Source of the DNA: Kappaphycus alvarezii | Lineage: Eukaryota; Rhodophyta; Florideophyceae; Gigartinales; Solieriaceae | DNA: 64,000 nt | Direction: 5' to 3' | NCBI GenBank assembly: GCA_002205965.3 | Contig: NADL03000501.1 | Location: 1,488,001 to 1,552,000 of the forward strand | Part shown: positions 1 through 9,190 of the stretch, piece by piece | Numbering within the stretch: position 1 is the first letter of the stretch | Layout: each line of letters begins with the position of its first letter | Made by a program: the position numbers and the translations under genes | Notes under the pieces: generated by a model | The model's input: the letters and a program-made list of their open reading frames with translations, nothing else | Told to the model about the DNA's origin: nothing | Databases searched by the model: none

Positions 1-984
1 CTTCACTAAATGCTCACATTTCAGAATTATATACCACGCGCACGGGTTCGACTTCTGCAAATAATTTGAAATGTGTACACGTCTTGCAGAATTCTGGGGG
101 CAGAATTGCAGAATTTTGCAACCGTAAGATCTCTCGTATCCCGTTTCCATACTTGGCTTCGCAGCGAAGCATTAGAATCTACACTTTTCACAGGCATTCG
201 GTGTCTTACATACCTTACCCCGCTACCCTTAGTCAATGCAGCTTTATCTCTTCTATTCGACCTGAAGTGAAATAACTACGTATTAGAGTTCGGCCGAGTG
301 GCGGTCTGAACCAACTATCCGTATCACAAATTACTTTCCAACCGGTCATCTCAAAAACAGACGGGCCCCGTTGTCCCAACAATCCGAGTTCTTCCACTCG
401 ATAAAATGATACTACTCGTCAGCCATTTTAGATTTTAGTTTAAACTAAACTGTATTGGCGAGCGATTTTGCGACAGCTCAACCCGAAATTTTCATGAGCT
501 TAACCTGAACATATCCGTGATTTAGCATACCGTAATTCGCGCATTGCCATATTGTAAAACTCGTATAGATTTACCACCACCTTGTTCAGTCATTGATCAC
601 TGATCACTTTTAATAGTATTGATAAGTTGATCGGAAACTAATTGAGATTGAAAATCCACTAGTTTACTTGTGTGAGAGCCCATGAAGTCCGGCAAACAAT
701 TTACTTTAAAACATGAAGATGCAAGCGGGGCAAATGCATTTTCGAAATGCCATGCAATGCCAATCATGCCTTGCGTTCTTCGACAGCTGTAATAGATTCC
801 ACTGCAGTCCTCAGTGAAAGTTCTTCTCTTCTCAAGGGCCTCTCGAAGGGCTAAAGTCAGCTCAGGAAACCTTTTCGCAAAGCCATATATCGGTTCCCCC
901 ATTTCGCTATTTTAGACTCAACATGGAGGAACACCGTAGGGTTCACTTCCAATACTGTGACAGGTAACCTGGCTGGTACTCGGT
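1..984. other. No gene recognised
   Basis: This stretch has short open frames on both strands, the longest about 100 codons at 597-902 on the minus strand, but none resembles a protein I know. I see no RNA gene. It probably belongs to the transposon-fragment zone that follows. Confidence 0.4.
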
Positions 985-1075
985 TGAATTTTATGGCAAT
1001 GTGCGTGTAAATGAAATGTTGCGGCAGACCCTGGTGGCACTTCACTTCACCGCACCATGCCCACATTTCGGGCAA
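985..1075 (-). pseudogene. Tail fragment of non-LTR retrotransposon ORF
   Basis: The minus strand encodes a short peptide containing GEVKCHQGLPQHF. It resembles the end of the relic at 12.2 kb (GKVKCHDRLLLHF), so I read it as another copy of the extreme C-terminus of the same element. It is only a fragment, with no reading frame that extends into a domain. Confidence 0.35.
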
Positions 1076-1079
1076 CAGT

Positions 1080-1430
1080 GAGCTCAGGGGGTATCGACTT
1101 CTACGATGTCACCCATGTGAACCCCCTAGCACCCTCCATAGAACAGTGCGTTGCTTCAACCCAATGACATCCCTCAACGCGGCAAGCACTGCAAAGCATA
1201 GGAGGTACTAAACTCCTCTTGCAACTTCCGCCAGAGGTAGACTTGTGCCTGTTCCAATATCTACCCTCGGCGGTTGGCACCCAGACACATATGCCATGCT
1301 TACCGACATTGCCAGGAACGTGGCTGTGAGGGCCATGGAAACACTTGGCAAGGTACGGGGCGTGCTGACCCAACGACACGCAGCAGCAGCAGTTATGTCC
1401 AATGCAGCCTGTATGTTGTGTCCTTGAAGC
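1080..1430 (+). pseudogene. Relic of non-LTR retrotransposon C-terminus (copy 1)
   Basis: Broken frames on the plus strand read a DVTHVNPLAPS-like segment and then STLGGWHPDTYAML with a following RHAAAAVMSNAA stretch. The same series appears in the minus-strand copy at 1.5-2.3 kb and in the relic at 12 kb. In LINE-type reverse transcriptase proteins of algae, fungi and animals, a C-terminal region with a D-V-T-V-x-x-P segment and an F/L-G-G-W/F-x-P motif follows the RT and cysteine-rich part; family assignment rests on that resemblance. The frame is shifted at least once and the start is missing. It lies tail-to-tail with the next copy, forming an inverted pair. Confidence 0.5.
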
Positions 1431-1509
1431 TCCCAAGGTTTCTCACCACAGGGGAAATTTTGGGGTTATTTTAATGTATGGAACATGTGGTCGGTTATAT
1501 ATCCATACC

Positions 1510-2310
1510 GCTAATGCGATATGCAGAATAAGTCGCCACTGATGGGTAACACTACATGCCATTCCTTGTAGGGCCGGCTCAATGCCAGCGAGCAGGCATG
1601 CCGCGTTAGACATGACGGTCGCGGCAGCGTGCCTTCGGGTAAGCACCGCCCTAACCATCTCATAGGTCTGCATCGCTCGAACGGCCACGTTCCGCGCGAC
1701 ATTGGTTAGCACCGCGTACGCGTCTGGGTGCCAGCCTCCAAGGGTGGATAATGGGATAGGCACAAGCCTTCCTCTAGCAGCCGTCGCGAGCAGTGGTTCA
1801 TACCTTCTACGTTTGGCGGAAATTGCTGCGTTGAGGGAGGTGAGTGGGTTGAAAGTACGCACTCTCCTATTGGAGGCGCAAGAGGATTAACGAACGTGAC
1901 GTCAAAAAAGTCCGTCCCTCCGTTGGTACCCCATTGCCTGGATATCCGGCCTTGTGCGGTGAAGCCCCTGTCGCTGCTCAATGGCCGGATGACGGGCTGC
2001 CTTCTGCAGGTCTTGGGCGAGGAGGACGACTTGACGGTCGTGTCGTCGGGGTTCGGTGCCCACCATGCAGGCAGTGCATGAGGTGATCCCCGTAGCACTC
2101 AAGGACCTCAGGGCAGTTTGTTTGTGGGCACGGCGTGTGCTGGGAGAAGAGCGGGACTTCGAGGTAGTACTGCAGCCACACTGAGAACTCACGGGCGTCA
2201 ATACCGATCTTGAGGCCGAGGCACCGAGCACAATAAACCATTCCTTTGCGCCGGGAAGTCCCATAGAAGCCCGGAAAGCTTGCCTTTCGTTGGTCGCCGA
2301 GAGGGGTCTC
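1510..2310 (-). pseudogene. Relic of non-LTR retrotransposon C-terminus (copy 2)
   Basis: Reading down the minus strand, three successive frames give: a GLPGAKEWF segment followed by REFSVWLQYYLEVPLF; a cysteine/histidine cluster CPQTNCPEVLECYGDHLMHC typical of the zinc-knuckle region after LINE reverse transcriptase; a PDIQAMG segment then DVTFVNPLAPP (restriction-endonuclease-like pattern); and RLVPIPLSTLGGWHPDAYAVL. This order matches the C-terminal half of algal and animal LINE-type RT proteins. At least two frameshifts separate the blocks and no RT catalytic domain is present, so it is a 5'-truncated, inactive copy, as expected from incomplete reverse transcription. Confidence 0.6.
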
Positions 2311-3243
2311 TTCTTGTACTGCGACATGGACTGCTCCTGTCCCGAGCCCCGATGCGCATGGATGACGAGGTGCATCCGGTTAGATCTTAGCCATATAACT
2401 AAGATTTGCGCAGTCCCCCAGTAGATACTGAATGCATTAAACTTCTGTTAGTGTCCTTTGCGGAGGGGTTTTGCTGAAGCACTACAGTCCATGCATCCAA
2501 TTTAAAAATCAGATATGAAATGTGATTGGGTTGCAGCCAACATCTGTCACTGTCACAGTACACGAACCCCCTCTGTTCCCCCTCTATGAGATGACCATGT
2601 CTTTCAAATATGAAACCCCTCAAAACCTATCATCTCTACCAGGAAATAGCGTGAAGGCTAGAATCAAAATTCGGTTCTACTTCAAAAATCGGTAAAAGGA
2701 AAAATCGTTACAGGGTAGAGTGCTAGATGAATTCGCGTTTGATCGCCTTTTAACGTCAAAACTGCGAAGTCCATAAAAAGGCAAACGCCTTAAAGTTATT
2801 CAGACATTCGGAATACGAAAATTCCGCTTTTCATGTCACAAAGTTTGAGGCGATCCTTTACGGGCATCCCTACACCAGGAAAGCTTTACGTCCATGAGAG
2901 AACGCGCAGCGTGTGCCGTCGGCAATGTAGTGGAACGACGGAAGAGCCGGAAGCTAGCCAGCAAAGTGGCAGCCACTCCTGGCAGCGCGTTGCCCGGAAG
3001 ATCGAGACTAGGATGGAGTCTGCGCCTCTTGCTTTCGACTTGCTGGGTTCAACGTCGGCGACAACGTGCTAGGCAATCAAGAACTAAGCGGTCAACGTTT
3101 TTGGCGCATACACGATGCGCGCTCCACCGCATGAAGAGTTCAATGACCCCATTCCGACCTTGATTCCCGGCCACAGCAGTCCCAGTCCAAACCAAGTGTA
3201 TTTTATTCCGCCACTCAGGGCCCCTCTTGTTGCCACAAAGTCG
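2311..3243. other. Intergenic, no gene recognised
   Basis: I see only short overlapping open frames (for example 2833-3072 and 2894-3163) with no recognisable motifs. The right part is the 3' flank of the minus-strand repeat protein. Confidence 0.4.
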
Positions 3244-4776
3244 CTATTGCTCGTTTTTGCCGTCAATTGGCTGCGCTTCTGAAACTTGCGAGGTTGCATT
3301 TCGATTCAATGCCCAAGCCTCTGGCCAGCAGCCGTGAGAGATCGATTCGACTGTGTCAGTTGGATCCAGAGAGAGCGACTTGTCCAGAAGCGCGTGAAGC
3401 GCCGCTTGCGTCAATGAGGATGCCTGTGCAAGACCAAGCCGCTTTGCCGTAATCGAGTATCCAAACTTTGCGACTGCTACATTGAGCGAACCCCGTCCCA
3501 TATCGGCAATCTCCCTTTCCGTCGGCATTACGCCCTCTGTTCCATGTTTGTCGATAAAGCTCAGCAATTCTAATCCCACTTCATAGAAATCCTCCCAGTG
3601 CCCACACTGCAAACCGACTCGGCTAGCAACTTCGCGGTAGCCACCATGATGTAGAATGGCTTGGTACAGATCTGTCCTATCAAAATTCTTCAGCTTTCTC
3701 GACGATGGCATATTGCCTGCGGTCCCATGAATTCTAACAAACGCGAGCAAACTCTTTCGAAAAAAGTCCCAATCCTTGAATGTCTCCCTGGTTCTTACCC
3801 GGTACTGCAAACCTAACCGCTGCGAAACTTCTGCCATGCCCCCAAATTTTACAACTGCCGCGATAATATCACTCCTCCCCTGCTTCCGCAACAAAGCTGT
3901 CGAGGGCATGACGCCAGGCTGTCCCATCTGCCTCCCAAACGCGTATATTTCTTTAGCCAAGTTGTAAAACTGACTATAAAAAAAGTCTCCCTTCTTCTTA
4001 CTTATGTATCCCAATTTTTGCGCCACAGCACGAAACCCGCCATGATAATCCGAAATAGCCTGTGCAAGATCTGCCCGACCTGCATTTCTCATCTCCATTT
4101 GTGATGGCATACGCAAACGTTCCGCCTTGCACGTCGTAAGCCGTTTTTCAGAGGACACTAGTCTTTCTTTTTCACGCTTATCGACAAACAGTCGCACCTC
4201 ACGTTCCACTCGGGCCCAATCTTTCCAAAAATGCTTCCCTTTATTGCCTTTGCTTTTCCAACCCAACTTGTTTGCAACGGCGACGCTGCCACCGTGATAT
4301 GCCAAGGCGTCCACCAAATCCGAACGTTTGTATTGCCGCAACTGCTTCTGGGTGGGCATACTGTTGGGCGGTAAATCCACGGAGGGATCATCTAGAAACT
4401 CAAGCAATTCTCGTCTCAAATTGTCAAAGTCTGACCAATAGCCATTGCGGCGACGTGTTGTGCGACGCACCCAGCCAAAATGAGATGCGAGTTTGGGATA
4501 TCCACCAAGATTGGAGATGGCGCTGTCGAGATCCTTTCGACCGATGGCACGAAGTTGGGTGGAGGTGGGCATAACGTCGGGGGAAAGAGAGGGGTGTGAG
4601 TGTTGTAGAGATTGAAGCTCATTTTTCAGAGTATCTAGGTTCTGCCAGTGGCTTCTTGGCTTCCGGGCACGGTGAGATTCGGTGGAGCATATGAAGGGAA
4701 CTGTGCGGGATACTTGAGAGTGGAGGGGGAGGGTAAGACGAGGAGCAAGAAAGGCTTGTAAAGATAACGCAGTCAT
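3244..4776 (-). CDS. Six-repeat putative organelle-targeted protein
   Basis: An intact 510-residue frame starts at an ATG. Residues 1 to about 45 are rich in Ser, Thr, Arg and Leu and poor in acidic residues, like a plastid or mitochondrial transit peptide. Six tandem units start near residues 69, 140, 223, 290, 356 and 417. Each follows the pattern MP(T/S)xxxLRxxGRxDLxxAIxxxGGxxxVAxxLG(L/W), and most are separated by an aromatic segment such as WxDFxxLxxEL. The spacing is 66-83 residues. Repeats of this general kind occur in algal and plant organellar proteins, but I cannot name the family or its ligand. A nucleic-acid-binding helical repeat would be a reasonable guess, not a demonstrated role. 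The sixth unit is the most diverged. It is divergent from the eL42 gene, sharing a gap with TACTGTA motifs. Confidence 0.75.
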   Translation of the reverse strand: MTALSLQAFLAPRLTLPLHSQVSRTVPFICSTESHRARKPRSHWQNLDTLKNELQSLQHSHPSLSPDVMPTSTQLRAIGRKDLDSAISNLGGYPKLASHFGWVRRTTRRRNGYWSDFDNLRRELLEFLDDPSVDLPPNSMPTQKQLRQYKRSDLVDALAYHGGSVAVANKLGWKSKGNKGKHFWKDWARVEREVRLFVDKREKERLVSSEKRLTTCKAERLRMPSQMEMRNAGRADLAQAISDYHGGFRAVAQKLGYISKKKGDFFYSQFYNLAKEIYAFGRQMGQPGVMPSTALLRKQGRSDIIAAVVKFGGMAEVSQRLGLQYRVRTRETFKDWDFFRKSLLAFVRIHGTAGNMPSSRKLKNFDRTDLYQAILHHGGYREVASRVGLQCGHWEDFYEVGLELLSFIDKHGTEGVMPTEREIADMGRGSLNVAVAKFGYSITAKRLGLAQASSLTQAALHALLDKSLSLDPTDTVESISHGCWPEAWALNRNATSQVSEAQPIDGKNEQ

Positions 4777-5380
4777 GAATTAAGTGGGATTCATTGACTG
4801 GAGTCGAAGAAAGATTCCCTGAGATAGTGCGAGTCGGTCCGGAGGTGGCTTTCTTGTACTGTACGGTACATATTGTACTGTGCCACGGTCCCTTTGTCCC
4901 GATTAAACGCGATAGTTGTGGTAAGGCGCTAAGCATGGATTAATACTCCTCCTATACTGTAATTTTCCTTACTGTAATTTACCTAACTCAACTGTGGAAT
5001 CTCTTTGATCTATCTTGCATTATTGGTTCATGTTCGGCTCTGCTCACTTTGGATCTCTTTCACAAAATAATTCGACAAAAAGTTACTTTCAATATTTCAA
5101 TATTTTCAGATTACAATTTTTTGTTACTGTAATGATTTTAACTTAGGGTTCCTCTCTACACGTGGTATACTACTCCACGTTGACATCAAATCGCGGCGGT
5201 CGTCGACCAGCGATTTGATATGTTGCCAGGGACTGCGACGTTCGGGCGCAGTACAGACGAATGCTTCATTCTTTGCAGCTTGATACCTGGTACAGGCGCT
5301 TGTCGTTCTCCACAACACCCCACAAACCAACTGCAACCGCGGCAAAGTTATCCTCTTCACCCTTCCACAAAGTCGTCACA
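4777..5380. promoter_or_regulatory. Divergent promoter region with TACTGTA motifs
   Basis: This 604-base gap separates the divergent repeat-protein and eL42 genes. It holds GTACTGTAC at 4856-4864 with a nearby GTACGGTAC, and TACTGTA at 4955-4961, 4970-4976 and 5125-5131. The same heptamer or its complement recurs upstream of most genes in the window. Promoter function is inferred from position only. Confidence 0.45.
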
Positions 5381-6008
5381 ATGGTAAGGCGAGCGTTATC
5401 CACTGCGAGAGGTTTCGTGGAGGCGCTCCGAGGAGTCGAAAAAAAAACCGGCATCCAATGTTGACGTTGCCCATGAGAGTGCACTTTGGAAACGTCTACG
5501 GTGCCGGCGACAGATCGTCTGCAAATTTGTGCGTTGAACATACTGACCCACGGCGATCTTGATTTCTCCATGTTTGTGCGCTGAATCCTTTGTAGGTTGT
5601 CGTACCAAAGTCTCGCAAGACTTATTGCCCCGCAAAGGAATGCAGGAAGCATACCCTTCACAAGGTCACCCAGTACAAGAAAGGAAAGGACTCCCTTTAT
5701 GCCCAAGGGAAGAGGCGCTACGACGCAAAGCAAGCTGGTTTCGGAGGCCAGACAAAGCCAGTCTTCCACAAGAGTACGTCGCGAGCATTCTCCCTCCCGC
5801 TTAAAACTCGTTTGCGAGGCGATACAGTTTCTAACAAACAATTTGTTCTTCTCTTTTAATGCAATCGGCAGAGGCCAAGACCACCAAGAAAATTGTGCTT
5901 CGCCTTGAATGTACAGTCTGCAACATTAAGCAGCAACGCGTAATCAAGCGATGCAAGCATTTCGAGCTTGGCGACCAAAAGAAGACCAAGGGCGCGGCTA
6001 CCTACTAG
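5381..6008 (+). CDS. 60S ribosomal protein eL42 (L44/L36a), three exons
   Basis: This is a component of the large cytosolic ribosomal subunit near the E site. Exons are 5381-5383 (the ATG alone), 5596-5773 and 5872-6008. Intron 1 is 212 bases (GTAAGG...TAG) and intron 2 is 98 bases (GTACGT...CAG). The spliced protein is 105 residues, the usual family length. It begins [12 protein letters not shown], carries zinc ligands C12, C17, C74 and C77, and contains the highly conserved [14 protein letters not shown] block. Residue 56 is proline, the form associated with cycloheximide sensitivity in yeasts; glutamine there gives resistance. The start-codon-only first exon is required because GT follows ATG directly and the next coding block lacks its own start. 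A strong match throughout; function is secure. Confidence 0.93.
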
Positions 6009-6385
6009 AGCACGATGGCTAGTTGCGGGAAGTTTCTTTTGATCCCCCTCCTGTGGCGATTTCGTCAGAACAATTTGGTCGTCAAGTGTACCTGTAGATG
6101 CATAGTTTCAAGTAGATCATTGCACCTCGCTTGGCGCTATTTTGATATACAGCAATCTGGCCACGAGTCGTCGCTTGGAGGGTTCAATTGTGACTTTTGA
6201 GGCGACAGCCGGCTAGAGACTTCTATCCGCTTCCTAATGTTGTTTACTAAACCGCATTCACGGGATTACGAATGACAAAGTATACTAGCAATCGTTTTGT
6301 GAACGACTTTAGAGCTTAGTAGTGTTAGGATAGTCAATGGTATCCAATCGCGCTTGCTGTTGTTGCTGTGCTCTCATGCTCGTGC
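6009..6385. other. Convergent 3' flanks
   Basis: This is the short gap between the ends of eL42 (plus) and CSN3 (minus). I see no gene or clear structure; it presumably holds both 3' UTRs and polyadenylation signals. Confidence 0.4.
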
Positions 6386-7855
6386 TTATCTTGAAAATTC
6401 AGCATCCATGGAGGTCGGTCGAGCTTGTCCTTGAGATATGGAAATTGGGCGCGAAGTCCCTCGTCGGCCTTGAGTCGATTGCTGGGTCAGTTCCTTAGCT
6501 AGGTACGCGGGGTCGTTCTCCATGGATTCCCTAAATGCCTCTACCCTTTGCACAATATTGACGCAGTCGTTCATATACCCGCTAGACAAGTTGCGAGAAA
6601 TGGCATCTTCATCCGCAACGTCATTATCCATGAATCTCACAACGCCCTTGCGGTCATCAATGGAGGCGTTGATTTTCTTACTGCGAATCATGTCCACAAG
6701 CATAGCGTGGGCTGCAGCTTCGTCCCGGAGTCCAGCCCTTCGGCCTACATCAACGACCCTCATAGTAACAAATGAATTGGTGAGACGAACGATCAGCTCT
6801 TTCGACAGCGAATTCACGACTTGTTTCACCAACCCAAGGTAGCCGTGATGCTCGAAAAGAGCTCGATTCGACTCAAAAACCTGCTTGAGTTCCTTGATAT
6901 CCCGGTTCTCGAACGCATAAGCCAGCTCTACATATTCAGAGGCACTCTTTCGCATGCGCGCAGATGGATATGAACTATACTTGAGCGGTTGTGGGGCTTT
7001 GCCAAAGACAAGCAAGCTCAACAAAATGTAAAGCTTGAAGGTCATAACTGCAACTTCGAAAAAGGGACTAGAATTAAAGACGGGGACGGATAGTGCGAGG
7101 CGGCAACACTGATGAGCAGTGCGGAAATCCTTGGTACCAGTAAAGATTAGTGCGGCGTAATAGTAAAATAGATGTACATCGGTTCCCACAATTGCGGTAG
7201 ATTCAACATCGACCTGAAGTCTGCGGTGGGCGCGTATCCAGGATGCCGCATGTCGGTAGCATTTGGCCTCAAGGCAAACGGCCAGGAAATCAGTCTGGAC
7301 GGGATTGAGAACATCCGGGGCTGGAGATAGTTTGGCGGCAGCCTCGCGCAAAGGTTGTACGAGCGAAAGAGCGAGCAAGGTGTTACGTGTTTCAATAACC
7401 AAGCGCGCGGCATGACGACACATACCGACCCACCTTATCGGAACTGCTTGTACCAGACGAGGCTCTGCAGCTGATACCAATGCACGAACTTCAGTGAGTA
7501 GATGGGGCACGATGGGGGAGTCAAGTTCTGCGGCGGCGAGACTAGCATGAATGGTAGATATGTATGCGAGATAATCATCGACGGGATGAAGGTGATTGCG
7601 GGCGGCTTGAAGGTTGCTGATATCGGCGGTATTGATTGTGGCGGCTGTGTTTCGATGAAGGATGCGTGCTGCTTGACAGGCGGATTTGAAATCGGGGACG
7701 TTCTTGAAACTGTGACGACGAAGGGCGGCCATGGCATCGTTAAAGTTGACGATGCGATTTGGGTTGGATTGGGTCATGTTTTCGTCGGAGGGTTGAGTAG
7801 GAGGGGCGCCGTCAAGTAAGGCGGAGAGATTTGCCTCGGGAATGTCAGCCTCCAT
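6386..7855 (-). CDS. CSN3: COP9 signalosome complex subunit 3
   Basis: The 489-residue protein matches CSN3, a subunit of the nuclear/cytosolic complex that removes NEDD8 from cullins and so tunes cullin-RING ubiquitin ligases. The middle contains a YYYAALIFTG segment and FEVAVMTFKLYILLSLLVFGK, followed by PLKYSSY. The C-terminal PCI domain includes YLGLVKQVVNSL, a VxxVGRRAGL winged-helix core and KINASIDDRKGVVRF, all at the spacing expected of CSN3 rather than proteasomal RPN3. I chose the ATG at 7855; the frame is open 66 bases further but only from a TTG codon. The C-terminus ends in a low-complexity Ser/Thr/Gln-rich tail. No introns are seen. It is divergent from SEC63 across a motif-rich gap. 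Confidence 0.85.
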   Translation of the reverse strand: MEADIPEANLSALLDGAPPTQPSDENMTQSNPNRIVNFNDAMAALRRHSFKNVPDFKSACQAARILHRNTAATINTADISNLQAARNHLHPVDDYLAYISTIHASLAAAELDSPIVPHLLTEVRALVSAAEPRLVQAVPIRWVGMCRHAARLVIETRNTLLALSLVQPLREAAAKLSPAPDVLNPVQTDFLAVCLEAKCYRHAASWIRAHRRLQVDVESTAIVGTDVHLFYYYAALIFTGTKDFRTAHQCCRLALSVPVFNSSPFFEVAVMTFKLYILLSLLVFGKAPQPLKYSSYPSARMRKSASEYVELAYAFENRDIKELKQVFESNRALFEHHGYLGLVKQVVNSLSKELIVRLTNSFVTMRVVDVGRRAGLRDEAAAHAMLVDMIRSKKINASIDDRKGVVRFMDNDVADEDAISRNLSSGYMNDCVNIVQRVEAFRESMENDPAYLAKELTQQSTQGRRGTSRPISISQGQARPTSMDAEFSR

Positions 7856-9190
7856 ATTAGAAAGGGATATATGGGACGAAGGGAACAATTGGAGGAGAAA
7901 TTGTGGGAATTCAGCGGGCAATGGAGGTCAGAGTACAGCAGTATCGGATGCAGTGGTAGAGGGACGAAGACGGCTGACGGTTCAGTAAAGAAGCATGCCT
8001 GCAGTGGTCACGGGGATGTGAGAAAAGCAAAGGTGGGGATGGCAGGGGTGTGTGACGATGGACGCAGGTCGGAAGCAATTGCAGAGTTAACGAGTGGAAG
8101 GATAAGTTGGGAATGGGGGGATTGGAGTTGAATGATTGTTAACGGCGTTGCCACGGGCGTGTTGAAGAAGAGGATGGTGGTGTCGACTGATCGTGGAGGA
8201 AAGCCAAGATCCCTTGGAAGTATCAAAAGTTGGAATGCTAGAGCAGAATGTCCTGCGGGCAAGTGCGGACGGGCCTGCACCAACCGATGATCAATATATC
8301 GGCGATTTCAGTTTTTTCTCCCCGGTCAAAGATCTAAATCGAGTCGAGTTCAACTCTTCACTGTACAGGGAAGACTACGCCGCCCGGACAGGCGTTGTGG
8401 GAAATCCTGAATGCGCAGCATTGTGTACTACGTTGTATAGTGCATTTTTTGCTTTGTACAGTACTGTGCGGTACAGTACAGTATTTCCTGCCTGCCTTCT
8501 GCCATACGACTCTGTACAGTACAGTACAGAATGGAGGCGCAATAGCTGTAAACGAAAAATATTCTGTAATGTAACCGTGTACAGTACTTTGCTGTAAGTA
8601 TTCTAGACTAACATTTACAGTACAGGTGTACTGTAGGGAGCTCCAATTCGACATGCCAGTTGTGTAAGCATCGAAGATTCGACAATCTATTTGGGTGAGT
8701 CGTCTAAATGCATAGTCATCAACAACGAAAAGCAGTGGAGAATATTTTTATAATTTTTGGAGCAGTATCTCAAACGAAATTTGGAATTAGTTGAATATGG
8801 CACATATTACCCGGGCTGTGCCCCTCGACAATCAATACCTGCATCTACGCTCTACTCGACACGGACAAAACAAAACACTTCCCACAAGCACACGTCAGTG
8901 ATAAAACGAAAATACTTGCTAATCCACAACCTTCAGTCCCGTTATCCGCCCCCGATATTGCCCTTGTCTAACTTTTTTTCATCCCACCCTTACCACTCTC
9001 ACTTGTCCAAAGACACCCACCCTCCACTGACCATACTAGTCCTCAACGGTTAGACTTCTTAATTTACTACCAATTCGTACCTGCCATTTCACGTGCTTCT
9101 CCCACACCCCGCAAAACAAACAAAATCTTTCCAAAGTCCGCCATTTCCTAACAAAGGGGTCGACAGCTGCCTGACCAACAAAGTTACATC
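7856..9190. promoter_or_regulatory. CSN3/SEC63 divergent region with TACAGTA cluster
   Basis: The gap between the two divergent genes carries a dense cluster at 8456-8635. TACAGTA occurs at 8472, 8477, 8515-8528 (overlapping units), 8580 and 8616, and TACTGTA at 8629. Several are joined as TGTACAGTACAGTACA runs. The remainder is pyrimidine-rich near the SEC63 start (8930-9190), typical of a 5' leader. No gene is recognised in the gap. Confidence 0.5.

Noticed and set aside
6386-7855. Assignment as proteasome subunit RPN3
   Set aside because: Also a PCI protein, but the central LLVFGKAPQPLKY segment and PCI spacing match CSN3; the RPN3-specific C-terminus is absent.
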